From the NCBI GenBank assembly GCA_017413085.1, contig JAFPVC010000029.1:1-64000 (forward strand): 64,000 nucleotides of DNA. Direction: 5' to 3'. Below the pieces are notes generated by a model, which saw nothing but the letters and a program-made list of their open reading frames with translations, was not told where the DNA came from and did not search any database. This document shows positions 52,837-60,754 of the stretch, piece by piece (within the stretch, counting starts at the first letter, position 1; each line of letters begins with the position of its first letter). Position numbers and translations under genes: made by a program. Origin of the DNA: Prevotella sp. (GTDB lineage Bacteria > Bacteroidota > Bacteroidia > Bacteroidales > Bacteroidaceae).

Positions 52837-53964
52837 ATGAAACAGGCTAATCCATTTGTTATAGAGGGGTATGTCTCTCCTGAATATTTCTGCGACCGTG
52901 AGGAGGAAACAGCGCTACTGACGCGACATCTTACTAACGGCTGCAATGTAGCATTGATAGCTCCAAGAAGGATAGGCAAGTCTGGACTGATACACAACTG
53001 TTTTCATCAGGAACAACTGTCGGCAAGCCACTATCTGTTTTATGTAGATATATATGAGACAAAGAACCTCAACGAATTCGTGTATGAATTAGGCAAATGT
53101 GTACTGAACACGCTGAAACCCTTGGGCCGTAAAGTGTGGGAAGGCTTTCTCTCTATCCTCCAGTCGCTGAAGGGTGCCGTGACGTTCGACATAAACGGCA
53201 ACCCGGAATGGAGCCTGAGCATTGGGGAAATGGTGCAGCCTGACACTATGCTTGACGAGATATTCCTGTATCTTGAGAAGGCAGACCGTCCATGCATCGT
53301 TGCAATAGACGAGTTTCAAGTCATTGCAACATATCCTGAGAAGACAGTGGAGGCTGCACTTCGCAAACGCATACAAAACTGTCACAACGTACGTTTCGTA
53401 TATTCTGGAAGCAAGCGCCACATGATGGCCGAGATGTTTGCTTCAACCTCGCGTCCATTCTATAATAGTTGTTCAATTATGGGACTGGATGTTATTCCAT
53501 ACGACAAATACTTTGCTTTCGCCCAAGGGAAGATGCAAGCGAAATCCCTTGCCATCCCTGATGAAGCATTCCGTATAATCTACGATTCATACGATGGGAT
53601 GACATGGTACATACAGTATGTTCTCAATATCCTTTACACGATGAAAGATGATGCCGGAATCATATCTGCCAGTGATGTGGAGACGGCTGTTCAGACCATC
53701 ATGTCGCAACACAGCTTTGCCTACAAGGCTTTGCTATTTCAACTTCCATCGAAACAGAAGCAGGTTCTTACGGTCATAGCATGCGAGGGTAAGGCCAACA
53801 ATGTCATGTCTAAGGATTTTCTGCGTCGTCATGCGCTCACCGCAAGTTCTGTGCAAGCAGCCCTGAGAGTCTTGCTCGACAAGGATTTCATTACCTTTGA
53901 CGATGGCTTCTACAAGTTGAGCGATGCTTTTTTCTCTCAATGGATTAGTACACACGACAGGTGA
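52837..53964 (+). CDS. ATP-binding protein of the archaeal-ATPase/STAND-like type
   Basis: A 375-residue P-loop ATPase. Walker A: VALIAPRRIGKSGLIHN near residue 38; Walker B: CIVAIDEFQVIATYP near residue 151; sensor-like RFVYSGSKRHMM near residue 187. The C-terminal 100 residues contain a winged-helix-like region (QKQVLTVIACEGKANNVMS...SVQAALRVLLDKDFI). Many Bacteroidetes encode such proteins singly or in variable islands; some relatives act in stress or defence, but the role is unknown. It lies 26 bp before the kinase-AraC fusion and could be cotranscribed with it. Confidence 0.82.
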   Translation: MKQANPFVIEGYVSPEYFCDREEETALLTRHLTNGCNVALIAPRRIGKSGLIHNCFHQEQLSASHYLFYVDIYETKNLNEFVYELGKCVLNTLKPLGRKVWEGFLSILQSLKGAVTFDINGNPEWSLSIGEMVQPDTMLDEIFLYLEKADRPCIVAIDEFQVIATYPEKTVEAALRKRIQNCHNVRFVYSGSKRHMMAEMFASTSRPFYNSCSIMGLDVIPYDKYFAFAQGKMQAKSLAIPDEAFRIIYDSYDGMTWYIQYVLNILYTMKDDAGIISASDVETAVQTIMSQHSFAYKALLFQLPSKQKQVLTVIACEGKANNVMSKDFLRRHALTASSVQAALRVLLDKDFITFDDGFYKLSDAFFSQWISTHDR

Positions 53965-53990
53965 TATATGTTTATTGCGAATTATGAATT

Positions 53991-55112
53991 ATGTTGGGCA
54001 AACCATCCATATTAAGCATTACTGGCTCTGACCCTAAGGGCGGGGCTGGCGTGCAGGCTGACATAAAGACCATCACGGCGATGGGGGCTGATGCCTATGC
54101 CGTGGTGACGGCGGTGACGGCGCAGGATGCTGAAGGTATTTCGTCAATTTATGATCTGCCTGAGCACATGGTGATGGGGCAGGTGAGGGCTGCCATCAAG
54201 GAGATGAGGGCGCAGTCTGCCGTGAATGAAACAGTGCAGAAAGCCGTCAAGGTGGGAATGGTGCGCGATGCTGATACCATCGTTTCATTGAGTAAGGAGA
54301 TAGTAGCAATGCGCAACATCGTGTCGGCACCAGGAATAGTGTCGTCAGGCGGTAGCAGACTGTTGCCTGATGAAGCCGTGATGATGTGGGAGCGTTATGT
54401 GTTGCCTATGACGAAGGTGCTGGTAGTGCGGTGTGACGAGGTGGAGGTGTTGCTCAAGATGCGCATATCCACCAACGAGGATATGGAGCGTGCGGCACAG
54501 ATGCTTGCTGGTAAAGGGGCGGAATCGGTGTTGATACGCGGCGGAAACCATGTGGAGGGTATGCTCACGGCATTGCTCTATGACAAGGGGAGGGCAAGAT
54601 TCTTCACGTCGCACAACATGGAAGGATGGAAGCGGCACGGCATCGGTGGGGCAATGTCGACTGCGATAGCCGTTAGGCTGGCCATGGGAGACGACGTTGT
54701 GAAGGCTGTAGACAAGGCGCATGAGTATATGCACAGTCAGGTGGTGTATGCCATGACTCCCTCACATACATTGGTGGCAGAAACGGCATACAGGCCAGTC
54801 GACCTTTATAATCAGTTTCTGTCGCTTGTGGCCGACAACTACCGCGCGGCGCACGATGTGGCTTTCTATGCGGACAGGATGGCTATCACGGCGCGCTATT
54901 TATATAATGTGACGGACAGAATGGTGGGCAAGTCGCCCAAGACGGTCCTTGCGGAATACATACTGCATGAGGCGAAGAAACTGCTTGAGACGTCGCGTCT
55001 GTCGGTGCAGGAAATATCTGACGAACTGGGCTTTTCGTCGCAGGTGATATTCTGCAGGTTCTTCAACAACTATGCCGGATGTACACCGAGCAGTTATAGG
55101 TTGAAGAATTGA
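53991..55112 (+). CDS. ThiD/PdxK-like domain fused to an AraC DNA-binding domain
   Basis: A 373-residue two-domain protein. Residues 1-265 follow the HMP/pyridoxal kinase fold: ILSITGSDPKGGAGVQADIKT at the N-terminus, VSSGGSRLLPDEAV near residue 115, VLIRGGNH near residue 181. Where active ThiD has DPVM and HGTGCTMS (see the copy at 15709), this protein has APGIV and HGIGGAMS, so the catalytic Cys and neighbours are gone. Residues 270-373 are a full AraC double helix-turn-helix (FYADRMAITARYLYNVTDR, SVQEISDELGFSSQVIFCRFF, YAGCTPSSYR). Probable regulator sensing a B6 or thiamin compound. It converges with pdxT-pdxS on the other strand. Confidence 0.85.
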   Translation: MLGKPSILSITGSDPKGGAGVQADIKTITAMGADAYAVVTAVTAQDAEGISSIYDLPEHMVMGQVRAAIKEMRAQSAVNETVQKAVKVGMVRDADTIVSLSKEIVAMRNIVSAPGIVSSGGSRLLPDEAVMMWERYVLPMTKVLVVRCDEVEVLLKMRISTNEDMERAAQMLAGKGAESVLIRGGNHVEGMLTALLYDKGRARFFTSHNMEGWKRHGIGGAMSTAIAVRLAMGDDVVKAVDKAHEYMHSQVVYAMTPSHTLVAETAYRPVDLYNQFLSLVADNYRAAHDVAFYADRMAITARYLYNVTDRMVGKSPKTVLAEYILHEAKKLLETSRLSVQEISDELGFSSQVIFCRFFNNYAGCTPSSYRLKN

Positions 55113-55171
55113 AGGATTGAAGGATTGAAGAATTGAAGGATTGAAGGATTGAAGAATTGAAGAATTGAAGA
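55101..55171. repeat. 8-bp tandem repeat ATTGAAGR
   Basis: Eight copies of ATTGAAGG/ATTGAAGA. The first unit contains the stop codon of the kinase-AraC fusion, so the last three codons (Leu-Lys-Asn) derive from the repeat. Inverted orientation relative to the TTCAAYYY array at 23974. Confidence 0.8.
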
Positions 55172-55181
55172 GTAGAAGTTG

Positions 55182-55266
55182 GAAGAAGATAGAAGACGTA
55201 TGTGTTAGACTGATGACACACAAGCGTAATGTCCTTTATCTCCCTCTATCTTCCTCTATCTTCTTC
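55182..55266 (+). terminator. Long inverted repeat after the kinase-AraC gene
   Basis: GAAGAAGATAG (55182-55192) and CTATCTTCTTC (55256-55266) are exact complements; a TGTGT/ACACA pair lies inside. Possible terminator for the plus-strand gene. Confidence 0.4.
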
Positions 55267-55278
55267 ACTATTGCAATG

Positions 55279-55317
55279 AAAATACTTCCTTAGCTGGCGA
55301 GGCTAAGGAAGTATTTG
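55279..55317 (-). terminator. Terminator overlapping the pdxT stop codon
   Basis: AAATACTTCCTTAGC and GCTAAGGAAGTATTT pair perfectly. The upstream arm on the minus strand encodes the last residues of PdxT and the stop codon lies in the loop region, so coding and termination signals overlap. Confidence 0.75.
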
Positions 55318-55865
55318 TGTATTCTGAGGTCGTCATTCAGTTCAGGATGGAAGGCAGTAACGAGTTGCTTGCCCTGCTGTGCTGCTATGATGTGGCCGTC
55401 GTGCTCTGCAAGAATCTTTACACCGTTGCCCACGTCCTCAATGTATGGGGCACGAATGAATGTCATGGGCAGTGGCTCGCCGCCGTCGTTGACGCCCTGC
55501 AGGCGGCCTTCGGTGTAGAAACTGCCCAGCTGGCGACCGTAGGCATTGCGTCGCACGGTGATGTTCATCGTGCCGAGGTGCTTGCCGTCAAGCATTATCA
55601 GTCCGGCGCAGGTTCCAAACACCGGCAGATCGTCAAGTATGGCCTGACGTATGGGTTCAAACAGGTTCTCGTCTTTTATTATCCTCGTCATGGCAGTGCT
55701 CTCGCCGCCTGGTATTATCAGAGCGGCACCTTTGCGGCTGACGAAATCGTTCCAGTCGCCCAGGTTGCGTATCAGCATACTGTCAACGCCAATGCGGCTC
55801 AGCATCTGCTGGTGTTCGGCAAAAGCACCCTGCAAGGCAAGAACTGCAAATAACTTTTTGTTCAT
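55290..55865 (-). CDS. pdxT: Pyridoxal 5'-phosphate synthase glutaminase subunit
   Basis: A 191-residue class I glutamine amidotransferase that supplies ammonia to PdxS. LALQGAFAEHQQML at the N-terminus, LIIPGGESTAMTRII near residue 50, the nucleophile Cys in VFGTCAGLIMLDG near residue 84 and FHPELNDD with the catalytic His/Glu near residue 172. It starts 13 bp after the pdxS stop. The 3' end overlaps a terminator stem. Confidence 0.95.
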   Translation of the reverse strand: MNKKLFAVLALQGAFAEHQQMLSRIGVDSMLIRNLGDWNDFVSRKGAALIIPGGESTAMTRIIKDENLFEPIRQAILDDLPVFGTCAGLIMLDGKHLGTMNITVRRNAYGRQLGSFYTEGRLQGVNDGGEPLPMTFIRAPYIEDVGNGVKILAEHDGHIIAAQQGKQLVTAFHPELNDDLRIHKYFLSLAS

Positions 55866-55878
55866 GTCAATCAGCTGT

Positions 55879-56754
55879 TTATTTTCCGCGCTCAGCCATG
55901 AGCAGTTCTATCTCGCTTTCGTTGATTCCGACCATTGCTTCGCCGAGGTCTTCGCTCAGTTCTGCTATAATCTTCGGGTCGTTATAGTTCGTCACAGCCT
56001 TTACTATGGCCTGTGCGCGCTTCACGGGATCGCCGCTTTTGAAAATGCCGCTGCCCACGAACACACCCTCGGCGCCAAGCTGCATCATAAGTGCTGCATC
56101 GGCAGGTGTTGCCACACCTCCGGCGGCAAAGTTGACAACCGGCAGTTTGCCGTTTTCGTGTACGTAGCGCACCAGTTCGTAAGGCACGCGAAGCTGTTTT
56201 GCAGCCTCATACAGTTCGTCCTCGCTCATGGATGTGAGCCGGCGTATTTCGCTTTGCATCATGCGCATGTGGCGCACGGCCTGAATGACGTCGCCGGTGC
56301 CAGGCTCACCCTTCGTGCGTATCATCGTGGCCCCCTCGTTGATGCGGCGCAGAGCCTCGCCAAGGTCTTTCGCTCCGCATACGAAAGGCACGTTAAACTG
56401 CCTCTTGTCAATATGATACACATCATCGGCAGGCGACAGTACTTCGCTCTCGTCAATATAGTCAATTTCGATAGCCTCCAGTATCTGGGCCTCTACGAAA
56501 TGACCTATGCGGCACTTTGCCATCACTGGTATGCTTACGGCCTGCTGTATTCCCTTAATCATCTTCGGATCGCTCATGCGGCTCACGCCACCGGCGGCAC
56601 GTATGTCGGCCGGTATCCTTTCGAGTGCCATTACTGCGCAGGCTCCAGCAGCCTCGGCTATCTTTGCCTGTTCAGGGGTTGTTACATCCATAATTACGCC
56701 GCCCTTCAGCATCTGTGCAAGGTTGCGGTTAAGTTGTGCTCTGTCTTCTTTCAT
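55879..56754 (-). CDS. pdxS: Pyridoxal 5'-phosphate synthase lyase subunit
   Basis: A 291-residue TIM-barrel enzyme that makes PLP from ribose-5-phosphate, glyceraldehyde-3-phosphate and ammonia. [27 protein letters not shown] near residue 12, [18 protein letters not shown] near residue 75, the lysines around [20 protein letters not shown] near residue 113, and [30 protein letters not shown] near residue 205. An upstream in-frame extension is rejected: it would begin before the promoter box and read through the hexanucleotide repeat as Thr-Lys repeats. The real start ([11 protein letters not shown]) sits directly on that repeat. Confidence 0.95.
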   Translation of the reverse strand: MKEDRAQLNRNLAQMLKGGVIMDVTTPEQAKIAEAAGACAVMALERIPADIRAAGGVSRMSDPKMIKGIQQAVSIPVMAKCRIGHFVEAQILEAIEIDYIDESEVLSPADDVYHIDKRQFNVPFVCGAKDLGEALRRINEGATMIRTKGEPGTGDVIQAVRHMRMMQSEIRRLTSMSEDELYEAAKQLRVPYELVRYVHENGKLPVVNFAAGGVATPADAALMMQLGAEGVFVGSGIFKSGDPVKRAQAIVKAVTNYNDPKIIAELSEDLGEAMVGINESEIELLMAERGK

Positions 56755-56783
56755 TTTCGTTTTCGTTTTCGTTTTCGTGTTCG
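56754..56783 (-). repeat. Hexanucleotide microsatellite at the pdxS start codon
   Basis: Five CGAAAA-type units (one CGAACA) in the transcribed leader of pdxS; the unit nearest the gene shares a base with the ATG. A related array precedes holA. Confidence 0.85.
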
Positions 56784-56802
56784 TTTTTTTGCTTACGGGG
56801 TG

Positions 56803-56834
56803 CAAAATTAGGCATCTTAACAGATACATGCAAA
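56803..56834 (-). promoter_or_regulatory. Promoter of pdxS-pdxT
   Basis: Minus-strand TAATTTTG (56810-56803) and TTTG (56834-56831), 20 bp apart, so the microsatellite falls in the 5' leader. Confidence 0.7.
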
Positions 56835-57123
56835 CGATTGTTCTGTTTAGGTAAAAAACTATACCGAAAAAAGAAAAAGTAGTACTTTGTTGTATTTTTT
56901 TTGTGAAAAGTTTCTGCTTTTTTGTGGTTTGCCAATGCTTTTCTGCGTAGTGACATAATGTTACTTTTTTTATGGATATTCTGACAAAGTGATTTTTCGT
57001 ACTGTTGAAATACTCGCTTATTTCAGTAAATTATTCCAGCTTGTTTCGTACAGCGTAATTTTGGCGTTTTTGCTAAAGTGCTATAAAACAGCATGTTTGT
57101 TTTTTGAAGAAAATCAAGGCTTC

Positions 57124-57211
57124 GTAATCAGTACCTAATTACGGTGTAATAGTGGCCTGATTACATGGTAATCAGGCACTGATTGCAGTGTAAAATGGTA
57201 CAAATAACAAC
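57124..57211. repeat. 22-bp palindromic repeat array C (4 units plus hairpin)
   Basis: Units start at 57124, 57146, 57168 and 57190. The next 22-bp phase begins exactly at the left arm of the hairpin 57212-57252 (GTAAAAGTGCC). Consensus GTAATCAGG-N2-CTGATTRC-N3. The rest of the gap (56835-57123 and 57253-57574) shows no gene. Confidence 0.8.
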
Positions 57212-57252
57212 GTAAAAGTGCCGCAAGTTTATCGAACTTGCGGCACTTTTAC
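57212..57252. terminator. Perfect 18-bp hairpin closing array C
   Basis: GTAAAAGTGCCGCAAGTT (57212-57229) and its exact complement (57235-57252) flank the loop TATCG. It is very like the 3412-3458 hairpin in its AAAAGTGCCG outer arm. Confidence 0.85.
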
Positions 57253-57574
57253 GCTAAATTCTTGATAATTTGTACAAATAACTGGGTGTTGACTATCGTT
57301 GAATATCTAAATTGCAAGCCAGAGGTAAAACTCTGGAAATATCATTATGTAAGCAAATATGGCAGAAAAGTGTCAATGTGTTATTTCCTAAAAATGCGTG
57401 TTTTTTTGCTATTTTATTTGAGTTTTCTTGTAAATTACTGAAACACAAACACTAAGGTTGCGTTCTGAAATTTCGAGTTTTTTCAATCAAACTGACCATC
57501 GGTTCGAAATATCGCAAGCATTTGAAGGAAAAATAAATTTGTGGAGTATAGGTGAGTATTCCTATACCTTGTTT

Positions 57575-58210
57575 TTAGTTTTTCTTCGGTACGAATGCCT
57601 CCCAGGTCTGGTCATCATAAAAAACGCGGATTTCTGTTACGCGGCGTTTGGATGGAGTGGGAGAGTCCACTTGTTCAATCTGTGGTCGAATGGAAACAGA
57701 TGGTTGAGCAGATGGTTGGTTTTGTGGAAAAACTTGTTGGCTGGTTGCGCGGTTCTGTTGTCTGTTTGGTGATGGTTGACGCTGTTGTGGCTCCTCAAAA
57801 AAAGAAGTAGCGACTGCCATATTGTCACTATTGATTGCGTGGTTGTTCTGTGCTGGTTCGGTAGGGCGATTGACAGTGGGCTGCACCTGTGGAGCATCAT
57901 TGAATGACGACACTGTTGCCTGTGGCGTGTGTGGTTTTGAGAAAAGATTTTCGTTGCCAGAATCGGTGGACGATGGCTGCGAGGTTGGGGTAGGATTGTT
58001 GCTCGCAATCATGCCTCCCTGACCAAACATCAGCCAGTTGATATTGATGTTTGGAAACTTTCTCATAATAGCGTTTACCACTTTTATTGTTGGCTGTGTT
58101 CTGCCGGTGAGGATGCCGCTCAGGGTTGCGGTGTTGATGCCGATGCAATTAGAGAAGGTTTGCTGATTCATGTGCTGTGCCTCCATCAGTTCGCGTATTC
58201 TGTCTTTCAT
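57575..58210 (-). CDS. XRE-family helix-turn-helix regulator with disordered linker
   Basis: A 211-residue protein. Residues 1-60 are an XRE-type HTH (RIRELMEAQHMNQQTFSNCIGINTATLSGILTGRTQPT). It is followed by about 120 residues rich in Gln, Pro, Ser, Asn and Thr that look disordered, and a short conserved-looking tail (KRRVTEIRVFYDDQTWEAFVP). This three-part plan recurs in Bacteroidetes regulators of unknown target. Promoter box TACCTTTG at 58391-58384 gives a leader of about 170 nt. Next to a large non-coding AT-rich region. Confidence 0.82.
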   Translation of the reverse strand: MKDRIRELMEAQHMNQQTFSNCIGINTATLSGILTGRTQPTIKVVNAIMRKFPNININWLMFGQGGMIASNNPTPTSQPSSTDSGNENLFSKPHTPQATVSSFNDAPQVQPTVNRPTEPAQNNHAINSDNMAVATSFFEEPQQRQPSPNRQQNRATSQQVFPQNQPSAQPSVSIRPQIEQVDSPTPSKRRVTEIRVFYDDQTWEAFVPKKN

Positions 58211-58383
58211 ATAGCTAAAGTTTAAATTGTTCTATTTCTCCACAAAGTGCTTTTTCAATTCTGTGTGGCTGGTGGTGTAGTCTTCAGACAAATTTCTGCA
58301 TGTGAGAATCGGTTTGCCTGATGTGAGTGATAGGGTAGGCCACTACTTGATGAGCATGAAAAAGCCCTTTTTCTTTCATTTTA

Positions 58384-58391
58384 CAAAGGTA
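58384..58391 (-). promoter_or_regulatory. -7 box of the XRE regulator gene
   Basis: TACCTTTG on the minus strand, at the edge of the AT-rich island. Confidence 0.6.
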
Positions 58392-59490
58392 ATAATAATA
58401 TTTTAAATACACAAGGGTTTTAAATTAAATTTTATAAAAACAAATCAAGATTTATAAAGTTTACAGATTTAAACCAGTAAAGTAATATAAAGAGTTAAAT
58501 ATATAAAATTAAAGTATGTAAATTTATTGTATTAAACAGTATATTTTATTTTATATAGCCATTTATGCATAAAAAACTGAGTTCCTACTCATTATATGAT
58601 GAATATACTGCCTAAAAGCCCTATATATGCAACACTGATGCACACAGCACTGTCTAAAAGCCCTTGTGTTGTATATCTAACGGCTAAAAATACCTCGTTC
58701 AGAGTATGATATGAGCCTATAATCTACATGAATAAATATGCAGGATGCAGATTTGTAAATAGGATTTATATTTAGAAAATAAAACGAATATGATTTAACT
58801 CATATAGAATAGTGTACATTTCTAAACTCACAGAAGTATAAAAATGTAAACATTAAGTGCGTTATTACATTAAATTACAATATTAAATAATAAATTTCAT
58901 ATTTAAAAAGATAAAAACCGTAATCCACATAACTCTAAATGACCAAAATTTAAAGAATTTCGCCACAGAGCTGTAAAACTCATCTAAAAGCCAAAAATTT
59001 TGAAAAAATAAAGGGGGTAAATTGCGCTAATGCGCTGATTTACAAGTATTAATATGTATATTCTTTACCTTTATAAAACTCAATTCTACGTGTAAAATAC
59101 CCCTAAATTGATGAAATTTAGGCTTTAAAAAGCCTTTTTACCACCCAGAAAACGCTAAAAAACCGCTTATTACGGCCTAAATTTACTTTTTTATAATAAT
59201 TATTTATCTTTTCTTGCTATAGAAGGCTCTCAAAATGGTTGAGCAAACTATATTGTATGGTTTTAGATGTAAAATAGAGATGCTGTAGATGATGCAGAAT
59301 TAACTAAAAAAGTGCTCAGGAGATTGTTATTATAGATGATGCGGCTAAATAATGAATTTGTCTATTTAGGAATATTTCGCTGAATCATCTATACTGATAT
59401 TTTTATCCGAAATAGATGCTCTGGCCGATACCTAAATGAACAGCAATGCACCGCAGGTTTGTTTTCTTTTAGAGTTATGGATTGGGTATA
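58392..59490. other. AT-rich non-coding island of about 1.1 kb
   Basis: No credible reading frame on either strand; roughly one quarter G+C by eye. Near-identical 16-bp direct repeats ACTGCCTAAAAGCCCT (58607) and ACTGTCTAAAAGCCCT (58649) are 42 bp apart, and CTAAAAGCC recurs at 58985. Several short palindromes (GGCTTTAAAAAGCC near 59122) are present. A single TAATCCACA resembles a DnaA box, but there is no cluster. It could be a decayed element, a nucleoid-protein target or an unrecognised RNA region. Confidence 0.6.
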
Positions 59491-59496
59491 TAATAG

Positions 59497-59538
59497 AAAA
59501 ATGCCTGTCTGGGTGAAACACTCTGACAGGCATTTTAG
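59497..59538 (-). terminator. Terminator downstream of holA
   Basis: AAAAATGCCTGTC and GACAGGCATTTT pair perfectly around a 15-nt loop with a GTG/CAC mini-stem. Confidence 0.8.
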
Positions 59539-59623
59539 TCGTTCTTGTTTTATCTTTTTGAGTTGTTTCCAAAGTCTCATTTCGTTCAACTTTTATGGTT
59601 GATACGGATTTCCTTTTTCGTGT

Positions 59624-60679
59624 TCAGTGCAGTATGAAAGATACCAGTTCCTTGAGCAGTTCATCGGGCTGTGTACTTGCATTGTCGAGACCTTTTGAGC
59701 GTGCGTCAATCTCTCTGAGTTTGGATATTATTTGTATTGTTTTGCGGGCAGGAAAGTTATTCATAGCCGTGATATAGTCCTTCGTTCCCCATGTGGATTT
59801 TAATCCCAATTGTGCCATAATGGCATTTTCGTTAACAGGCTTTGGGGTGTAGTAGCAGAGCATCAGATTTTGGAAAAAACTGAATGTAAGTGGCAGCAGG
59901 GCGAACAGTCCCCCGGCCTTGGGGTTTGAACAGTAGTATTTGGCTATTCTGTGTGCTTTCAGTGCATCTTTGTTTATCAGTGCGTCGCGCATTTCAAACA
60001 CGTTATACTGTTTGCTGATGCCTATTTTCTGCTCAATGAGGTCTTGGGTTATCTTGCGTGGTGCACCGGGTGCGAATGAAAGCAGCAGTTTGTCAAGTTC
60101 TGATGACAAGCGTTTCAGGTCGCTGCCGATATGTGCTGCCAGCAGTTCGGCAGACCTCGCGTCTATCGTTGCATTATATTCCGGCTGGCTTATGTATTCA
60201 TTGACAAAGGAGATTATTTCGCGGTCGTACCTCAGAGGGTCGCTTACCATCAGGCGGCCCACTTGTGCGGCACGTGTCACAATCTTCTTTCTGGAGTCGA
60301 TTGTGCCGTTCATATAGCATATTACAAGTACAGTAGTGGGCACGGGCTTCTCCATGTATTTCTCCAGCGGCTCCAGGTTTTTCAGCCCCTGGGCGTCGCG
60401 CACAATCAGCACCTGCCTTTCAGCCATAATGGGATAGCGGCGTGCGTTGTCGGCTATTTGTTGTGCATTAGTAGTGTTGTCAGAACCATAGACGATGCTC
60501 AGGTTGAAGTCTTTCTCGTCCTCATTGAGCAGGTTGTTCTGAATCCATTCGCTCACCTTGTCGATATAATAGCTCTCTGCCCCCATCAGCAGATAGACGG
60601 GAGCCACTTTGCCGGCTTGTAGTTCCGACAGTATGCTGTGGCATACATCAGCGGTGCTTTGTTTCCTTGCAGCAGCCAT
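59624..60679 (-). CDS. holA: DNA polymerase III subunit delta
   Basis: A 351-residue clamp-loader subunit that opens the sliding clamp. VAPVYLLMGAESYYIDKVSEWI near residue 26 (degenerate P-loop region), RYPIMAERQVLIVRDAQGL near residue 81, IGSDLKRLSSELDKLLLS near residue 187 and the YNVFEMRDALINKDALKAHRIAKYY stretch near residue 230 fit HolA. The gene begins immediately behind a hexanucleotide array and 75 bp after aguB, so it may be the last gene of an aguA-aguB-holA transcript. A terminator follows at 59497-59538. Confidence 0.9.
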   Translation of the reverse strand: MAAARKQSTADVCHSILSELQAGKVAPVYLLMGAESYYIDKVSEWIQNNLLNEDEKDFNLSIVYGSDNTTNAQQIADNARRYPIMAERQVLIVRDAQGLKNLEPLEKYMEKPVPTTVLVICYMNGTIDSRKKIVTRAAQVGRLMVSDPLRYDREIISFVNEYISQPEYNATIDARSAELLAAHIGSDLKRLSSELDKLLLSFAPGAPRKITQDLIEQKIGISKQYNVFEMRDALINKDALKAHRIAKYYCSNPKAGGLFALLPLTFSFFQNLMLCYYTPKPVNENAIMAQLGLKSTWGTKDYITAMNNFPARKTIQIISKLREIDARSKGLDNASTQPDELLKELVSFILH

Positions 60680-60682
60680 AGG

Positions 60683-60741
60683 TTTTCGTCTTCGTTTTCG
60701 TCTTCGTTTTCGTCTTCGTCTTCGTCTTCGTTTTCGTCTTG
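60683..60741 (-). repeat. Hexanucleotide microsatellite upstream of holA
   Basis: Nine and a half units of CGAAAA/CGAAGA fill the gap between the aguB stop and the holA ATG, starting 4 nt from the start codon. Same repeat type as at pdxS. Confidence 0.9.
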
Positions 60742-60754
60742 TTTCCTACCTCGT

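Noticed and set aside
55651-56811. Long plus-strand open frame (386 codons) across pdxT-pdxS
   Set aside because: It is antisense to two clearly conserved enzymes, its product is rich in Cys/His/Leu without motifs, and it reads through the pdxS microsatellite.
57238-57441. Small plus-strand frame of 67 codons
   Set aside because: It starts inside a perfect hairpin arm and has no promoter or recognisable sequence.
58392-59490. Chromosomal replication origin
   Set aside because: AT-rich, but only one DnaA-box-like word and no dnaA, dnaN or rpmH genes nearby.
59389-59589. Small minus-strand frame of 66 codons
   Set aside because: It contains the holA terminator hairpin and shows no protein-like features.
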